Assembly (NCBI GenBank): GCA_041493205.1
Contig: JBGPYM010000078.1
Span: 1-12,075, forward strand
Direction of reading: 5' to 3'
DNA: 12,075 bases
Source of the DNA: JBGPYM01 sp041493205
Lineage (GTDB): Bacteria; Bacteroidota; Ignavibacteria; UBA10030; UBA6906
Each line of letters starts with the position of its first letter. Position 1 is the first letter of the stretch. Positions 5,944 to 12,075 of the stretch are shown here, piece after piece. A program made the position numbers and the translations under genes. The notes under the pieces are model-generated. The model did no database searches, was not told the DNA's origin, and saw only the letters and a program-made list of their open reading frames with translations.

Positions 5944-7320
5944 ATGGCCTCACCGGGGACACTTCCTTCGCGCTTCCACCAGTACTGCCGCACGCAGGCT
6001 CTGATCGGGGAGCGCGATACTGTTATCGCAGCCGTCAGCGGCGGGGCCGATTCGATGGTGCTGCTCGACCTGCTCGTGCGGGAAGGGGACGTCGCGGTCG
6101 TGGTGGCACACTTCAACCACCGGCTGCGCGGTGCGGAGTCGGACGCTGATGAGGCATTGGTGGCGGATCGTGCTCGCCTGTACGGGGTGCCATTCCATGC
6201 CGGCGGAGCGGACACGGCAGCTGAAACGCGCCGGAGGGGGTGCGGGGTACAGGAAGTCGCCAGGGACCTGCGGTATGCGTTCCTGAAGGAGTTGCGGGAG
6301 GCGCTCGGCGCCCACCGGATTGCGACGGCGCATCACGCGGACGATAACGCGGAAACCATTCTGCTCAATTTTCTCCGGGGAGCGGGCGTGCAGGGTCTCG
6401 GGGGGATCCCCGTGCTCAGGCGCGAGGAGGGAATTGTCCGTCCCCTTCTCTTCGCACACCGTGATGAGATTGAACAGTACGCGCGCGATGAAGGAATCCC
6501 GTTCCGGACCGATTCCTCCAACGAATCGGACGCGTATACACGCAATGCGCTGCGCCATCGGGTGTTCCCGCTCCTGCGTGAGCTGATCGGGCCGTCGGTC
6601 GTGGACACGGTGAACCGGTCGGGAGAACATCTCCGCGCGGCGGCGGAGTTCATCGCCGGGGAGACCCGGGCCGCGCTCGAGCAGTGCCTCCGGCCCGGAC
6701 AGCCGGGAGAGATCCGATTTTCCGTGGCGCGCCTGGCAGCGCTCCCTCCCTTTCTCCGATGGCAGGTCGTGCTGACTGCCGGGGAAGAGCTGCACCATGC
6801 ACACGTGGAGGACATTCTCGGCCTCCTCACGGGCATCAGCGGCAGAAGAGTCGTGTTGCCAGGGGACCGCGAGGCTGTCCGCGACCGGGAGGAGATCATC
6901 ATCCGCCCGCATGAGGCGGGAGAAGAGTTCAGCCTGGCCGTCGAGCCGGGACGCGAATACCGCATGGCGGGATTCCGGTTTGCATCGGCCCTAGTCGAAC
7001 GGGCCGGACAGTTCCCGGGGAGTGACCGTGCGGTCGAGTACGTCGACGCCGACAGGGTTGCAGCGCGGCCCCTGACGCTGAGGTCATGGCGAGAGGGCGA
7101 CGCATTCATCCCGCTGGGGATGGAGTCCCGGAAGAAGTTGAGCGATTTTTTCGTTGACGAGAAGGTCCCGCTGCGGGAGAAACACCGCACCCCGATCCTT
7201 GCCACCGACGACGGCGACATCGTCTGGGTCTGCGGCCGGCGTATCGACGACCGGTTCAAGATCTCGGATTCGACGCGACGCGTGCTGCGGCTGGAGTTTT
7301 CCACAACGTCTGACAGATGA
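5944..7320 (+). CDS. tilS: tRNA(Ile)-lysidine synthetase
   Basis: Uses ATP and lysine to convert C34 of tRNA-Ile2(CAU) to lysidine, switching codon reading from AUG to AUA and charging from Met to Ile; essential in most bacteria. The 458-residue protein has the N-type ATP-pyrophosphatase loop AVSGGADSMVL (30-40) with Ser32, Asp36 and Ser37. Next come VVVAHFNHRLRGAESDADE (52-70), typical of TilS, and TAHHADDNAETILLNFLRGAG, which holds conserved substrate-binding residues. The C-terminal tRNA-binding domain runs from about residue 377 (LRSWREGDAFIPLG, KKLSDFFVDEKVP, WVCGRRIDDRFKI), so this is the long, E. coli/Aquifex-like form. ATG at 5944; no good Shine-Dalgarno. It follows a CAU tRNA by 23 nt and is followed by hpt after a single base. 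In Bacillus, TilS and HprT form a complex reported to activate ftsH; the same gene order here invites the comparison. Confidence 0.96.
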   Translation: MASPGTLPSRFHQYCRTQALIGERDTVIAAVSGGADSMVLLDLLVREGDVAVVVAHFNHRLRGAESDADEALVADRARLYGVPFHAGGADTAAETRRRGCGVQEVARDLRYAFLKELREALGAHRIATAHHADDNAETILLNFLRGAGVQGLGGIPVLRREEGIVRPLLFAHRDEIEQYARDEGIPFRTDSSNESDAYTRNALRHRVFPLLRELIGPSVVDTVNRSGEHLRAAAEFIAGETRAALEQCLRPGQPGEIRFSVARLAALPPFLRWQVVLTAGEELHHAHVEDILGLLTGISGRRVVLPGDREAVRDREEIIIRPHEAGEEFSLAVEPGREYRMAGFRFASALVERAGQFPGSDRAVEYVDADRVAARPLTLRSWREGDAFIPLGMESRKKLSDFFVDEKVPLREKHRTPILATDDGDIVWVCGRRIDDRFKISDSTRRVLRLEFSTTSDR

Positions 7321-7321
7321 T

Positions 7322-7891
7322 ATGGCGAAGCCGATTACGGTGAACGGGGATCGATTTGTCGAGATGATCAGCGAACGCCGGATCAAGGCAAAGGTCCGTC
7401 AGCTTGCACGCGCCATCAGCAAAGACCATAAGGGAACCGTCCCTGTGTTCATCGGCGTTTTGAACGGTTCGTTCATTTTCTTCGCCGATCTGATCAGGGA
7501 AGTCACCATCGATTGCGAGGTCGATTTTCTCAAGCTTTCGAGCTACGGGGATGCAAAAATCAGCTCGGGGAATGTGCGGCTCGTGAAAGACCTGAATTGC
7601 CAGGTGGAGGGCCGGGACATCATCATGGTGGAGGATATTGTCGATACCGGATTGTCGGTGGAGTATATCCGTCACCTCATCGAGCCTCAGAACCCCCGGT
7701 CGCTTAAAGTTGTTACACTTCTGTACAAGAAGGACTCCGTGAAACCGGGAACCCAGGTGGACTACATCGGGTTTCCCATACCGCGGGATTTTGTGATAGG
7801 GTACGGTCTTGATTATGCGCAGCGGGAGCGAAACCTGAAAGCGATCTACCGACTGCAGGCGAAACCGGCGCGCGCCAGGGTGCGGCCGTAA
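7322..7891 (+). CDS. hpt: Hypoxanthine (guanine) phosphoribosyltransferase
   Basis: Purine salvage: transfers phosphoribosyl from PRPP to hypoxanthine or guanine, giving IMP or GMP, in the cytoplasm. The 189-residue protein carries the type I phosphoribosyltransferase signature IIMVEDIVDTGLS (100-112): Glu104-Asp105 contact the ribose and Asp108 is the expected general base. The flexible-loop motif is LSSYGD (72-77). Lys136 in LLYKK and DFVIGYGLDYAQRERNL (156-172) make up the purine-binding region. Length is normal for bacterial HPRT apart from a short basic tail, AKPARARVRP. The ATG at 7322 is one base after the tilS stop, so the two are probably translationally coupled; a longer in-frame reading would overlap tilS. 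ftsH follows after 20 nt. Confidence 0.95.
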   Translation: MAKPITVNGDRFVEMISERRIKAKVRQLARAISKDHKGTVPVFIGVLNGSFIFFADLIREVTIDCEVDFLKLSSYGDAKISSGNVRLVKDLNCQVEGRDIIMVEDIVDTGLSVEYIRHLIEPQNPRSLKVVTLLYKKDSVKPGTQVDYIGFPIPRDFVIGYGLDYAQRERNLKAIYRLQAKPARARVRP

Positions 7892-7892
7892 G

Positions 7893-7900
7893 AGAGGAGA
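7893..7900 (+). promoter_or_regulatory. Ribosome binding site of ftsH
   Basis: AGAGGAGA, with the AGGAG core at 7895-7899, lies 12 nt before the ATG at 7912. It is the only strong Shine-Dalgarno I see in the window. The spacing is long compared with the usual 5-9 nt. Confidence 0.6.
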
Positions 7901-7911
7901 AATTCAGAGCA

Positions 7912-9981
7912 ATGGACGATAACAGGTCACAGGATAACGGCCGGCGGCAGGGTGAGGGCGACAAGCGGCGGGGGGTCCGTCCGCCCCAGAAGGGCAAACG
8001 GCCGGGGCAGCAGTTCCGTCAGGACGACGATTTCAACTGGAACAAGGTGCTGAAGGTCGTCATCAGCTGGTCGGCCATCATCCTTCTCGTGTTTGTTGTG
8101 CTGACCCTTTTCAAGGGGACCGAAGGGACCGAGGTGGAGATTTCGTACACCGAGTACCAGACCTTCCTCGAAAAGAACATGATCGCCGAGGCGGTCATCA
8201 AGAAGTCGGAGCTCACCAACTTCGATTTCCACGGCGTGCTCCGCGAACCGGTCGATTTGAACCATGGCGGCAAGCAGGTGAAGGTCCATCGGTTCACACT
8301 GACGCTCCCGATACTGGACAGCGGGGTGATCAAGGAATGGAACGACAAGGGAATCCGGTTTACCGTCCAGAAAGAGGACAACGCATGGATCAGCGCGCTC
8401 GTGAGCGCGCTCCCCTGGGTGCTGCTGCTGGTGGTCTGGCTGATCATCATGCGGCGCATGCAGGGCGGCGGCGCGGGCGGTCCGCGGGGAATATTCTCGT
8501 TCGGGAAGAGCCGGGCAAAGCTGCTCAACGAAGGATCGTCCAAGGTGACCTTTCTGGACGTCGCAGGGGCCGACGAAGCCAAGATGGAACTCGCGGAGAT
8601 CATTGAGTTCCTGAAGGAACCGACCAAATTCCAGAAACTCGGCGGAAAAATTCCGCGCGGCGTTCTTCTGCTCGGCCCTCCCGGGACCGGTAAAACCCTG
8701 CTTGCCCGTGCGGTCGCCGGAGAAGCCGGGGTACCGTTCTTCACGATTTCCGGCGCGGATTTCGTCGAAATGTTCGTCGGCGTCGGCGCCAGCAGAGTGC
8801 GCGACCTCTTCGAACAGGGAAAGAAAAGCGCCCCCTGCATCATCTTTATCGATGAAATTGACGCTGTCGGCAGGCATCGCGGCGCGGGTCTCGGCGGCGG
8901 CCATGACGAGCGGGAGCAGACGCTGAACCAGTTGCTGGTGGAGATGGACGGGTTCGAGCAGAACAGCGGGGTGATCATCATCGCCGCTACCAACCGGCCC
9001 GATGTCCTCGATCCGGCTCTGATGCGCCCCGGACGGTTTGACCGGCAGGTCGTGGTGGACCGGCCGGATGTCAAGGGGCGCGAAGGCATTCTGCGCGTCC
9101 ACACGAAGAATATCCCCCTCGCCGACGATGTCACGCTGGAAACTCTCGCCAAGGGGACTCCGGGACTTGCAGGGGCCGAGCTCGCCAATCTCGTCAACGA
9201 AGCGGCACTCCTTGCCGCCCGCCAGAACGCCAAGGCCGTCACGATGTTGCACTTCGAGGAGGCCAAGGACAAGGTGATGATGGGGATGGAACGCAAAAGC
9301 ATGATCATTTCGGAGAATGAAAAGAAGGTTACGTCGTACCATGAAATCGGTCACGTGCTGGTCGCGCGGATGATCCCGGAAGCGGACCCGGTGCACAAGG
9401 TCACCATCATCCCGCGTGGACGGGCACTCGGCCTGACCACGTACCTGCCAATCGACGAGAAGCACACGTATTCGAAAAAGTACCTTGAGGCGATGATCAC
9501 CTACGCGCTCGGCGGGCGCGCGGCGGAGAAACTCATCTTCAAGGAACTCACCACCGGGGCGGGGAACGATATCGAGCGGGCGACGGAGATCGCACGCAAG
9601 ATGGTCACCGAATGGGGAATGAGCGACAAGCTGGGACCTCTCGCATACGGACAGAAGGACGAGGAAATATTTCTCGGACGGCAGATCACGCGCCACCGCA
9701 ACTTCAGCGAAAACACCGCCATCGCCATCGACGGCGAAATCAAGAAGATTGTCAACACCGGCATGAAACGGGCCGAGAAGATCCTTCTCGAAAATAAGGA
9801 CACGCTCCACCGGCTCGCGGCGGCGCTGCTCGAACGCGAAATACTCGATGCCGGGGAAATTGACATCATCGTCCGGGGAGGCGAACTTCCCCCCGTGGAC
9901 AAGAGGGGAAACGGCCAGTCGAAGTCCGGTGACGTGCCGCCGGCACCAGGAACCGCGGAGAGTCGTCCAGCGAAACGATGA
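7912..9981 (+). CDS. ftsH: ATP-dependent zinc metalloprotease FtsH
   Basis: Hexameric inner-membrane AAA protease that extracts and degrades misfolded membrane proteins and short-lived regulators. The 689 residues follow the classic order. A charged cytoplasmic N-tail (1-46, longer than in E. coli) precedes TM1 (about 47-67). A periplasmic domain of about 90 residues is followed by TM2 (about 159-180) and a glycine-rich linker. The AAA module has Walker A GPPGTGKT (255-262), pore loop FVG (288-290), Walker B IIFIDEID (310-317), and the second region of homology NRPDVLDPALMRPGRFDR (361-378) with Arg fingers 372/375. The protease domain has zinc motif HEIGH (477-481) and third ligand Asp553 in TTGAGNDIE. 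HEIGH replaces the common HEAGH but keeps HExxH, so activity is expected. The C-tail after about 655 is low-complexity. The stop overlaps the next gene (ATGA). A strong Shine-Dalgarno precedes the start, unlike its neighbours. Confidence 0.97.
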   Translation: MDDNRSQDNGRRQGEGDKRRGVRPPQKGKRPGQQFRQDDDFNWNKVLKVVISWSAIILLVFVVLTLFKGTEGTEVEISYTEYQTFLEKNMIAEAVIKKSELTNFDFHGVLREPVDLNHGGKQVKVHRFTLTLPILDSGVIKEWNDKGIRFTVQKEDNAWISALVSALPWVLLLVVWLIIMRRMQGGGAGGPRGIFSFGKSRAKLLNEGSSKVTFLDVAGADEAKMELAEIIEFLKEPTKFQKLGGKIPRGVLLLGPPGTGKTLLARAVAGEAGVPFFTISGADFVEMFVGVGASRVRDLFEQGKKSAPCIIFIDEIDAVGRHRGAGLGGGHDEREQTLNQLLVEMDGFEQNSGVIIIAATNRPDVLDPALMRPGRFDRQVVVDRPDVKGREGILRVHTKNIPLADDVTLETLAKGTPGLAGAELANLVNEAALLAARQNAKAVTMLHFEEAKDKVMMGMERKSMIISENEKKVTSYHEIGHVLVARMIPEADPVHKVTIIPRGRALGLTTYLPIDEKHTYSKKYLEAMITYALGGRAAEKLIFKELTTGAGNDIERATEIARKMVTEWGMSDKLGPLAYGQKDEEIFLGRQITRHRNFSENTAIAIDGEIKKIVNTGMKRAEKILLENKDTLHRLAAALLEREILDAGEIDIIVRGGELPPVDKRGNGQSKSGDVPPAPGTAESRPAKR
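8392..8411 (+). repeat. Short perfect inverted repeat within ftsH
   Basis: Nine-base arms AGCGCGCTC and GAGCGCGCT are separated by only GT. The copies encode the two Ser-Ala-Leu runs at the start of the second membrane helix. A tight G+C-rich hairpin could form in the mRNA, but codon bias acting on a repeated tripeptide explains it well. Confidence 0.5.
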
Positions 9982-10643
9982 ACGGTCTTCCCAGCGTCGA
10001 GGAGAGCTACGGCACGGAGTTCATCCGCAAGGGCATCCATCTCCTGTCGTTGCTGATCCCCGTCGTGTATTACTTCATTACACGGCAGACCGCGCTCGCC
10101 ATCCTGATTCCGCTCACGCTCGCCTTCGCTCTGTCCGACGTCGCCCGGCTGTTCATTCCGTCCTTCGGGCGCGTGTACACGCATCTCTTCGGGTTCCTCC
10201 TGCGCGCCCATGAGCGGAACGACACGGGCCGCCACCTGAACGGCGCCACCTATGTCCTGCTCGCGGCATCCCTGCTGGTGTATTTCTTCCCCAAGGTCAT
10301 CGTCATCACGGCGTTCGCAATCCTGATCATCTCCGATTCCAGCGCCGCCCTCGTCGGGCGCAAGTTCGGGAAGCGCCGTTTCCTGACCAAGAGCTTTGAA
10401 GGCGCCACGGCGTTTTTCATCAGCGCGCTGGTCGTTGTTGCCCTCGCTCCGAAAGTCGAGTATCTTCTGCTCGAATACATGATTGGCGCCGTGGGTGCGC
10501 TCGTCGGCGCGCTGGTGGAGGCGTCCGCGGTCGGGCTGGACGACAATCTCTCCATCCCGCTCTCGGTGGGGTGTGTGATGTGGATCCTGTACACCTGGCT
10601 CCTCCCTGCCGTCAATGTCTTCAAGCTGGACGGGCTCGCCTGA
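9978..10643 (+). CDS. Membrane lipid kinase, dolichol/phytol/diacylglycerol kinase type (SEC59/VTE5/DGK1-like)
   Basis: A 221-residue integral membrane protein with about six or seven hydrophobic segments. It fits the CTP-dependent polyprenol/phytol/diacylglycerol kinase family. The N-terminal FIRKGIHLL (15-23) carries the conserved Arg-Lys and His. IISDSSAALVGRKFGKRRF (117-135) matches the family core Asp-x-x-Ala-x-x-x-Gly-(Lys/Arg)-x-x-Gly. KSFEGATAFF (138-147) is the next conserved block, and VEASAVGLDDNLSIPL (180-195) matches the closing Glu...Asp-Asn motif. Members phosphorylate a lipid alcohol in the membrane; the substrate here (polyprenol, diacylglycerol or prenyl alcohol) is not predictable by eye. 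Some annotation pipelines call such proteins phosphatidate cytidylyltransferase-like. The ATG at 9978 overlaps the ftsH stop in an ATGA junction (4 nt), so translation should be coupled to ftsH. The next gene begins one base after its stop. Confidence 0.75.
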   Translation: MNGLPSVEESYGTEFIRKGIHLLSLLIPVVYYFITRQTALAILIPLTLAFALSDVARLFIPSFGRVYTHLFGFLLRAHERNDTGRHLNGATYVLLAASLLVYFFPKVIVITAFAILIISDSSAALVGRKFGKRRFLTKSFEGATAFFISALVVVALAPKVEYLLLEYMIGAVGALVGALVEASAVGLDDNLSIPLSVGCVMWILYTWLLPAVNVFKLDGLA

Positions 10644-10644
10644 G

Positions 10645-11121
10645 ATGCCCCGCCACGCCTATCTTTCGGGCGGCATGGAGTATGCCGCCGATGAGGGGAG
10701 GGACTGGCGCAAGGACCTGCAGGCGTGGCTGGAGTCGGAACTGCAGTGCGCCGTCTTCAATCCGAATGTGGAGAGCGATGCGTACCTTCGCACGCGGCAT
10801 CCGGGCTTCGATTTTCGTGCGATGAAGCATGACAACATCGACGGCTACCGGGAGGTCGTCCGGCACCTCGTCGAAACGGACTGCCGGGAAATTGCCCAGC
10901 ATGCCGATTTCGTCGTCTGTTACTGGGATGACGCTGCGCAGCGCGGCGCGGGGACAAAGGGAGAGATTACGATGGCGTATTATTTCGGCAAGCCGGTCTA
11001 TATGGTGACGGCGTTGCCCCCCGCACAGATACCGGGATGGGTACTTGCCTGCACCGACCGGATCTTCGGCGACTTCGATTCGCTGAAGGCCTATCTGAAA
11101 TCCACCGCACAGACGCCGTAG
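10645..11121 (+). CDS. Nucleoside 2-deoxyribosyltransferase-fold protein, role unknown
   Basis: A 158-residue soluble protein without a signal peptide. The layout resembles the nucleoside 2-deoxyribosyltransferase superfamily. It has an N-terminal strand and glycine loop AYLSGGMEYA (5-14), then a Trp-containing helix (DWRKDLQAWL, 20-29). A strand ends in VFNPN (37-41), and a middle strand AQHADFVVCYWDD (84-96) marks the usual nucleotide-pocket edge. GAGTKGEITMAYYFGKPVYMV (101-121) corresponds to the family pattern G-T-x-x-E-x-x-x-A-x-x-x-G-K-P-V. Glu107 aligns with the nucleophilic glutamate of true transferases. The family also includes nucleotide hydrolases and many uncharacterised proteins, and the 47-72 segment (YLRTRHPGFDFRAMKHDN) is not one I recognise, so no reaction is assigned. 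The ATG at 10645 lies one base after the previous stop; a longer reading would overlap the kinase gene. Proximity to hpt hints at nucleotide metabolism, weakly. Confidence 0.6.
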   Translation: MPRHAYLSGGMEYAADEGRDWRKDLQAWLESELQCAVFNPNVESDAYLRTRHPGFDFRAMKHDNIDGYREVVRHLVETDCREIAQHADFVVCYWDDAAQRGAGTKGEITMAYYFGKPVYMVTALPPAQIPGWVLACTDRIFGDFDSLKAYLKSTAQTP

Positions 11122-11131
11122 TCCCCCGCGC

Positions 11132-12075
11132 ATGCAGCCGCCTCCCACCCTCTCCCGGCGTCTCGGGCTCTTCTCGGCAGCAACCGTCGTCGTTGGATCG
11201 ATCATCGGTTCGGGGATTTTCCTGACGCCGCAGCGCATCGCCGCCGCGGTGCAGGTCCCGGGGGTGATGATCGGGGTTTGGGTGCTCACCGGCCTTCTGA
11301 CGCTCGCGGGCGCGCTCACCAACGCGGAGATCGCAAGCGAGATCGCGGAGCCGGGGGGCCAGTATGTATTCTTCCGCGTCCTCTACGGTGATCTGACCGC
11401 TTTTCTGTACGGCTGGTGCACGTTCATCGTGTACCAGACCGGCTCGATCGCCGCCATTGCCGTCGCCTTCGCGCGCTACTTCGGCTATTTCGTCGACCTC
11501 CCGCACCTGAGTCCGGCGCTCGAAGCCTGGCACATCCCCCTCATCGGCAATATCGCCCCGCTGGCCGACATCGGCGTCAAGCTGGTGGCAATCGCCGCCA
11601 TCATCTCCGTGGCCGCCGTCAACTACTTCGGTGTGCAATTCGGCGGATTCGTCCAGAACATCTTCACATCGTTGAAGGTTGCGGCGCTCGGCGCAATCAT
11701 CGTTCTCGGGTTTGCGGCCGGCAAAGGAAGTGTTGATCACTTCTTCCCGCTCTGGGGTGTCCCCTCCTCGGGAGATCTTCTCGGCGCAATCGGCATCGCC
11801 ATGGTGGCGACTCTCTGGTCGTACGACGGATGGAACAGCCTTACCTACCTCGCCGGCGAAGTCCGCGAACCGAAGAAGAACATTCCGCGGGCCCTCGTCC
11901 TGGGGACCGTGATCGTTATCTGTATCTACGTCCTGGCCAACATGGCATATCTGTACGTATTGCCGATCGGGGAGATTGCGGGATCGAAGCTGGTCGCCGC
12001 GGACATGATGGAGCGGGTGTTTTCGGGATACGGCGGGGCGGTGATTGCGGCCGCGGTCATGATTTCGACGTTCGG
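11132..12075 (+). CDS. APC-superfamily amino-acid permease, N-terminal part (runs off right edge)
   Basis: The first 314 codons are present, with no stop before the window end. It is a polytopic inner-membrane transporter of the amino acid-polyamine-organocation superfamily. TM1 contains the substrate-binding break VGSIIGSGIF (21-30), the hallmark of the family. ALTNAEIASEIAEPGGQYVFF (61-81) matches the TM2-TM3 region of LAT-type exchangers. YDGWNSLTYLAGEVREPKKN (231-250) corresponds to the TM6 region and following loop, where YDGW and the E-x-x-x-P-x-x-x-I-P stretch are typical of SteT/LAT-like carriers. It should import or exchange amino acids; the substrate cannot be told. The ATG at 11132 is 10 nt after the previous stop, with a C-rich leader and no Shine-Dalgarno. 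The basic N-terminus SRRLGLFSA directly before TM1 supports this start. About a third of a typical protein is missing. Confidence 0.88.
   Translation, partial: MQPPPTLSRRLGLFSAATVVVGSIIGSGIFLTPQRIAAAVQVPGVMIGVWVLTGLLTLAGALTNAEIASEIAEPGGQYVFFRVLYGDLTAFLYGWCTFIVYQTGSIAAIAVAFARYFGYFVDLPHLSPALEAWHIPLIGNIAPLADIGVKLVAIAAIISVAAVNYFGVQFGGFVQNIFTSLKVAALGAIIVLGFAAGKGSVDHFFPLWGVPSSGDLLGAIGIAMVATLWSYDGWNSLTYLAGEVREPKKNIPRALVLGTVIVICIYVLANMAYLYVLPIGEIAGSKLVAADMMERVFSGYGGAVIAAAVMISTF

Noticed and set aside
5950..6912. A 320-codon open frame on the minus strand opposite tilS, with a second of 323 codons at 6333-7304
   Set aside because: Antisense shadows of a complete tilS; compositionally biased and without motifs.
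7154..7321. A 56-residue N-terminal extension of hpt inside tilS
   Set aside because: The conserved TilS C-terminal domain occupies this stretch in another frame, and the HPRT fold starts normally at the ATG at 7322.
7927..9810. A 627-codon open frame on the minus strand opposite ftsH, with another of 429 codons at 8019-9308
   Set aside because: ftsH on the plus strand has complete catalytic motifs. The antisense readings are rich in Arg, His, Pro and Ser without domain logic, and arise from G/C-rich third codon positions.
1..12075. CRISPR arrays, transposons, phage genes, toxin-antitoxin or defence loci
   Set aside because: No repeat-spacer pattern, transposase, integrase, terminal repeats or defence-type domains were seen. 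Coding is continuous and housekeeping in character.

Overview
The window is G+C-rich bacterial chromosome, densely packed, holding two divergent gene trains that head outward from one short intergenic region at about 5723-5847. Everything left of it is on the minus strand and everything right of it is on the plus strand. No insertion sequence, phage gene, CRISPR array or other accessory DNA is visible; this reads as core metabolism and housekeeping. Nearly all start codons lack a recognisable Shine-Dalgarno sequence (ftsH is the exception), and the two central promoters carry -10 elements of the form TATNTTTTTT. Together with the hpnCDE genes and the tilS-hpt-ftsH order, this suggests a Gram-negative of the Bacteroidota/Chlorobiota/Ignavibacteriota (FCB) sphere, but the phylum is an inference without a database search.

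Minus-strand train, in transcription order: hpnC, hpnD, hpnE (the three-enzyme hydroxysqualene route from farnesyl diphosphate to squalene, feeding hopanoids or other squalene products), a single-domain response regulator, a multi-pass membrane acyltransferase of the HGSNAT/DUF1624 type, a 2,3-bisphosphoglycerate-dependent phosphoglycerate mutase (gpmA), and the N-terminus of a secreted glycoside hydrolase family 2-type protein cut by the window edge. hpnC/hpnD and hpnD/hpnE overlap, so the squalene block is almost certainly one transcription unit. The four genes that follow are separated by 12-38 nt, and there is a possible extra promoter before the response regulator.

Plus-strand train: an elongator-type tRNA-Met(CAU), then tilS (tRNA-Ile lysidine synthetase), hpt (hypoxanthine phosphoribosyltransferase), ftsH (membrane AAA protease), a membrane kinase of the dolichol/phytol kinase type coupled to ftsH by an ATGA overlap, a small nucleoside 2-deoxyribosyltransferase-fold protein of unknown role, and an APC-superfamily amino-acid transporter cut by the right edge. 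The tilS-hpt-ftsH order is a known conserved block, best studied in Bacillus. Here a CAU-anticodon tRNA sits directly in front of tilS, the enzyme that must discriminate among CAU tRNAs.

I found no clear undescribed system. The points most worth a second look are the tRNA-Met/tilS pairing, the response regulator and membrane acyltransferase attached to the squalene genes, the deoxyribosyltransferase-like protein downstream of ftsH, and several start-codon questions (hpnC, hpnE, acyltransferase).
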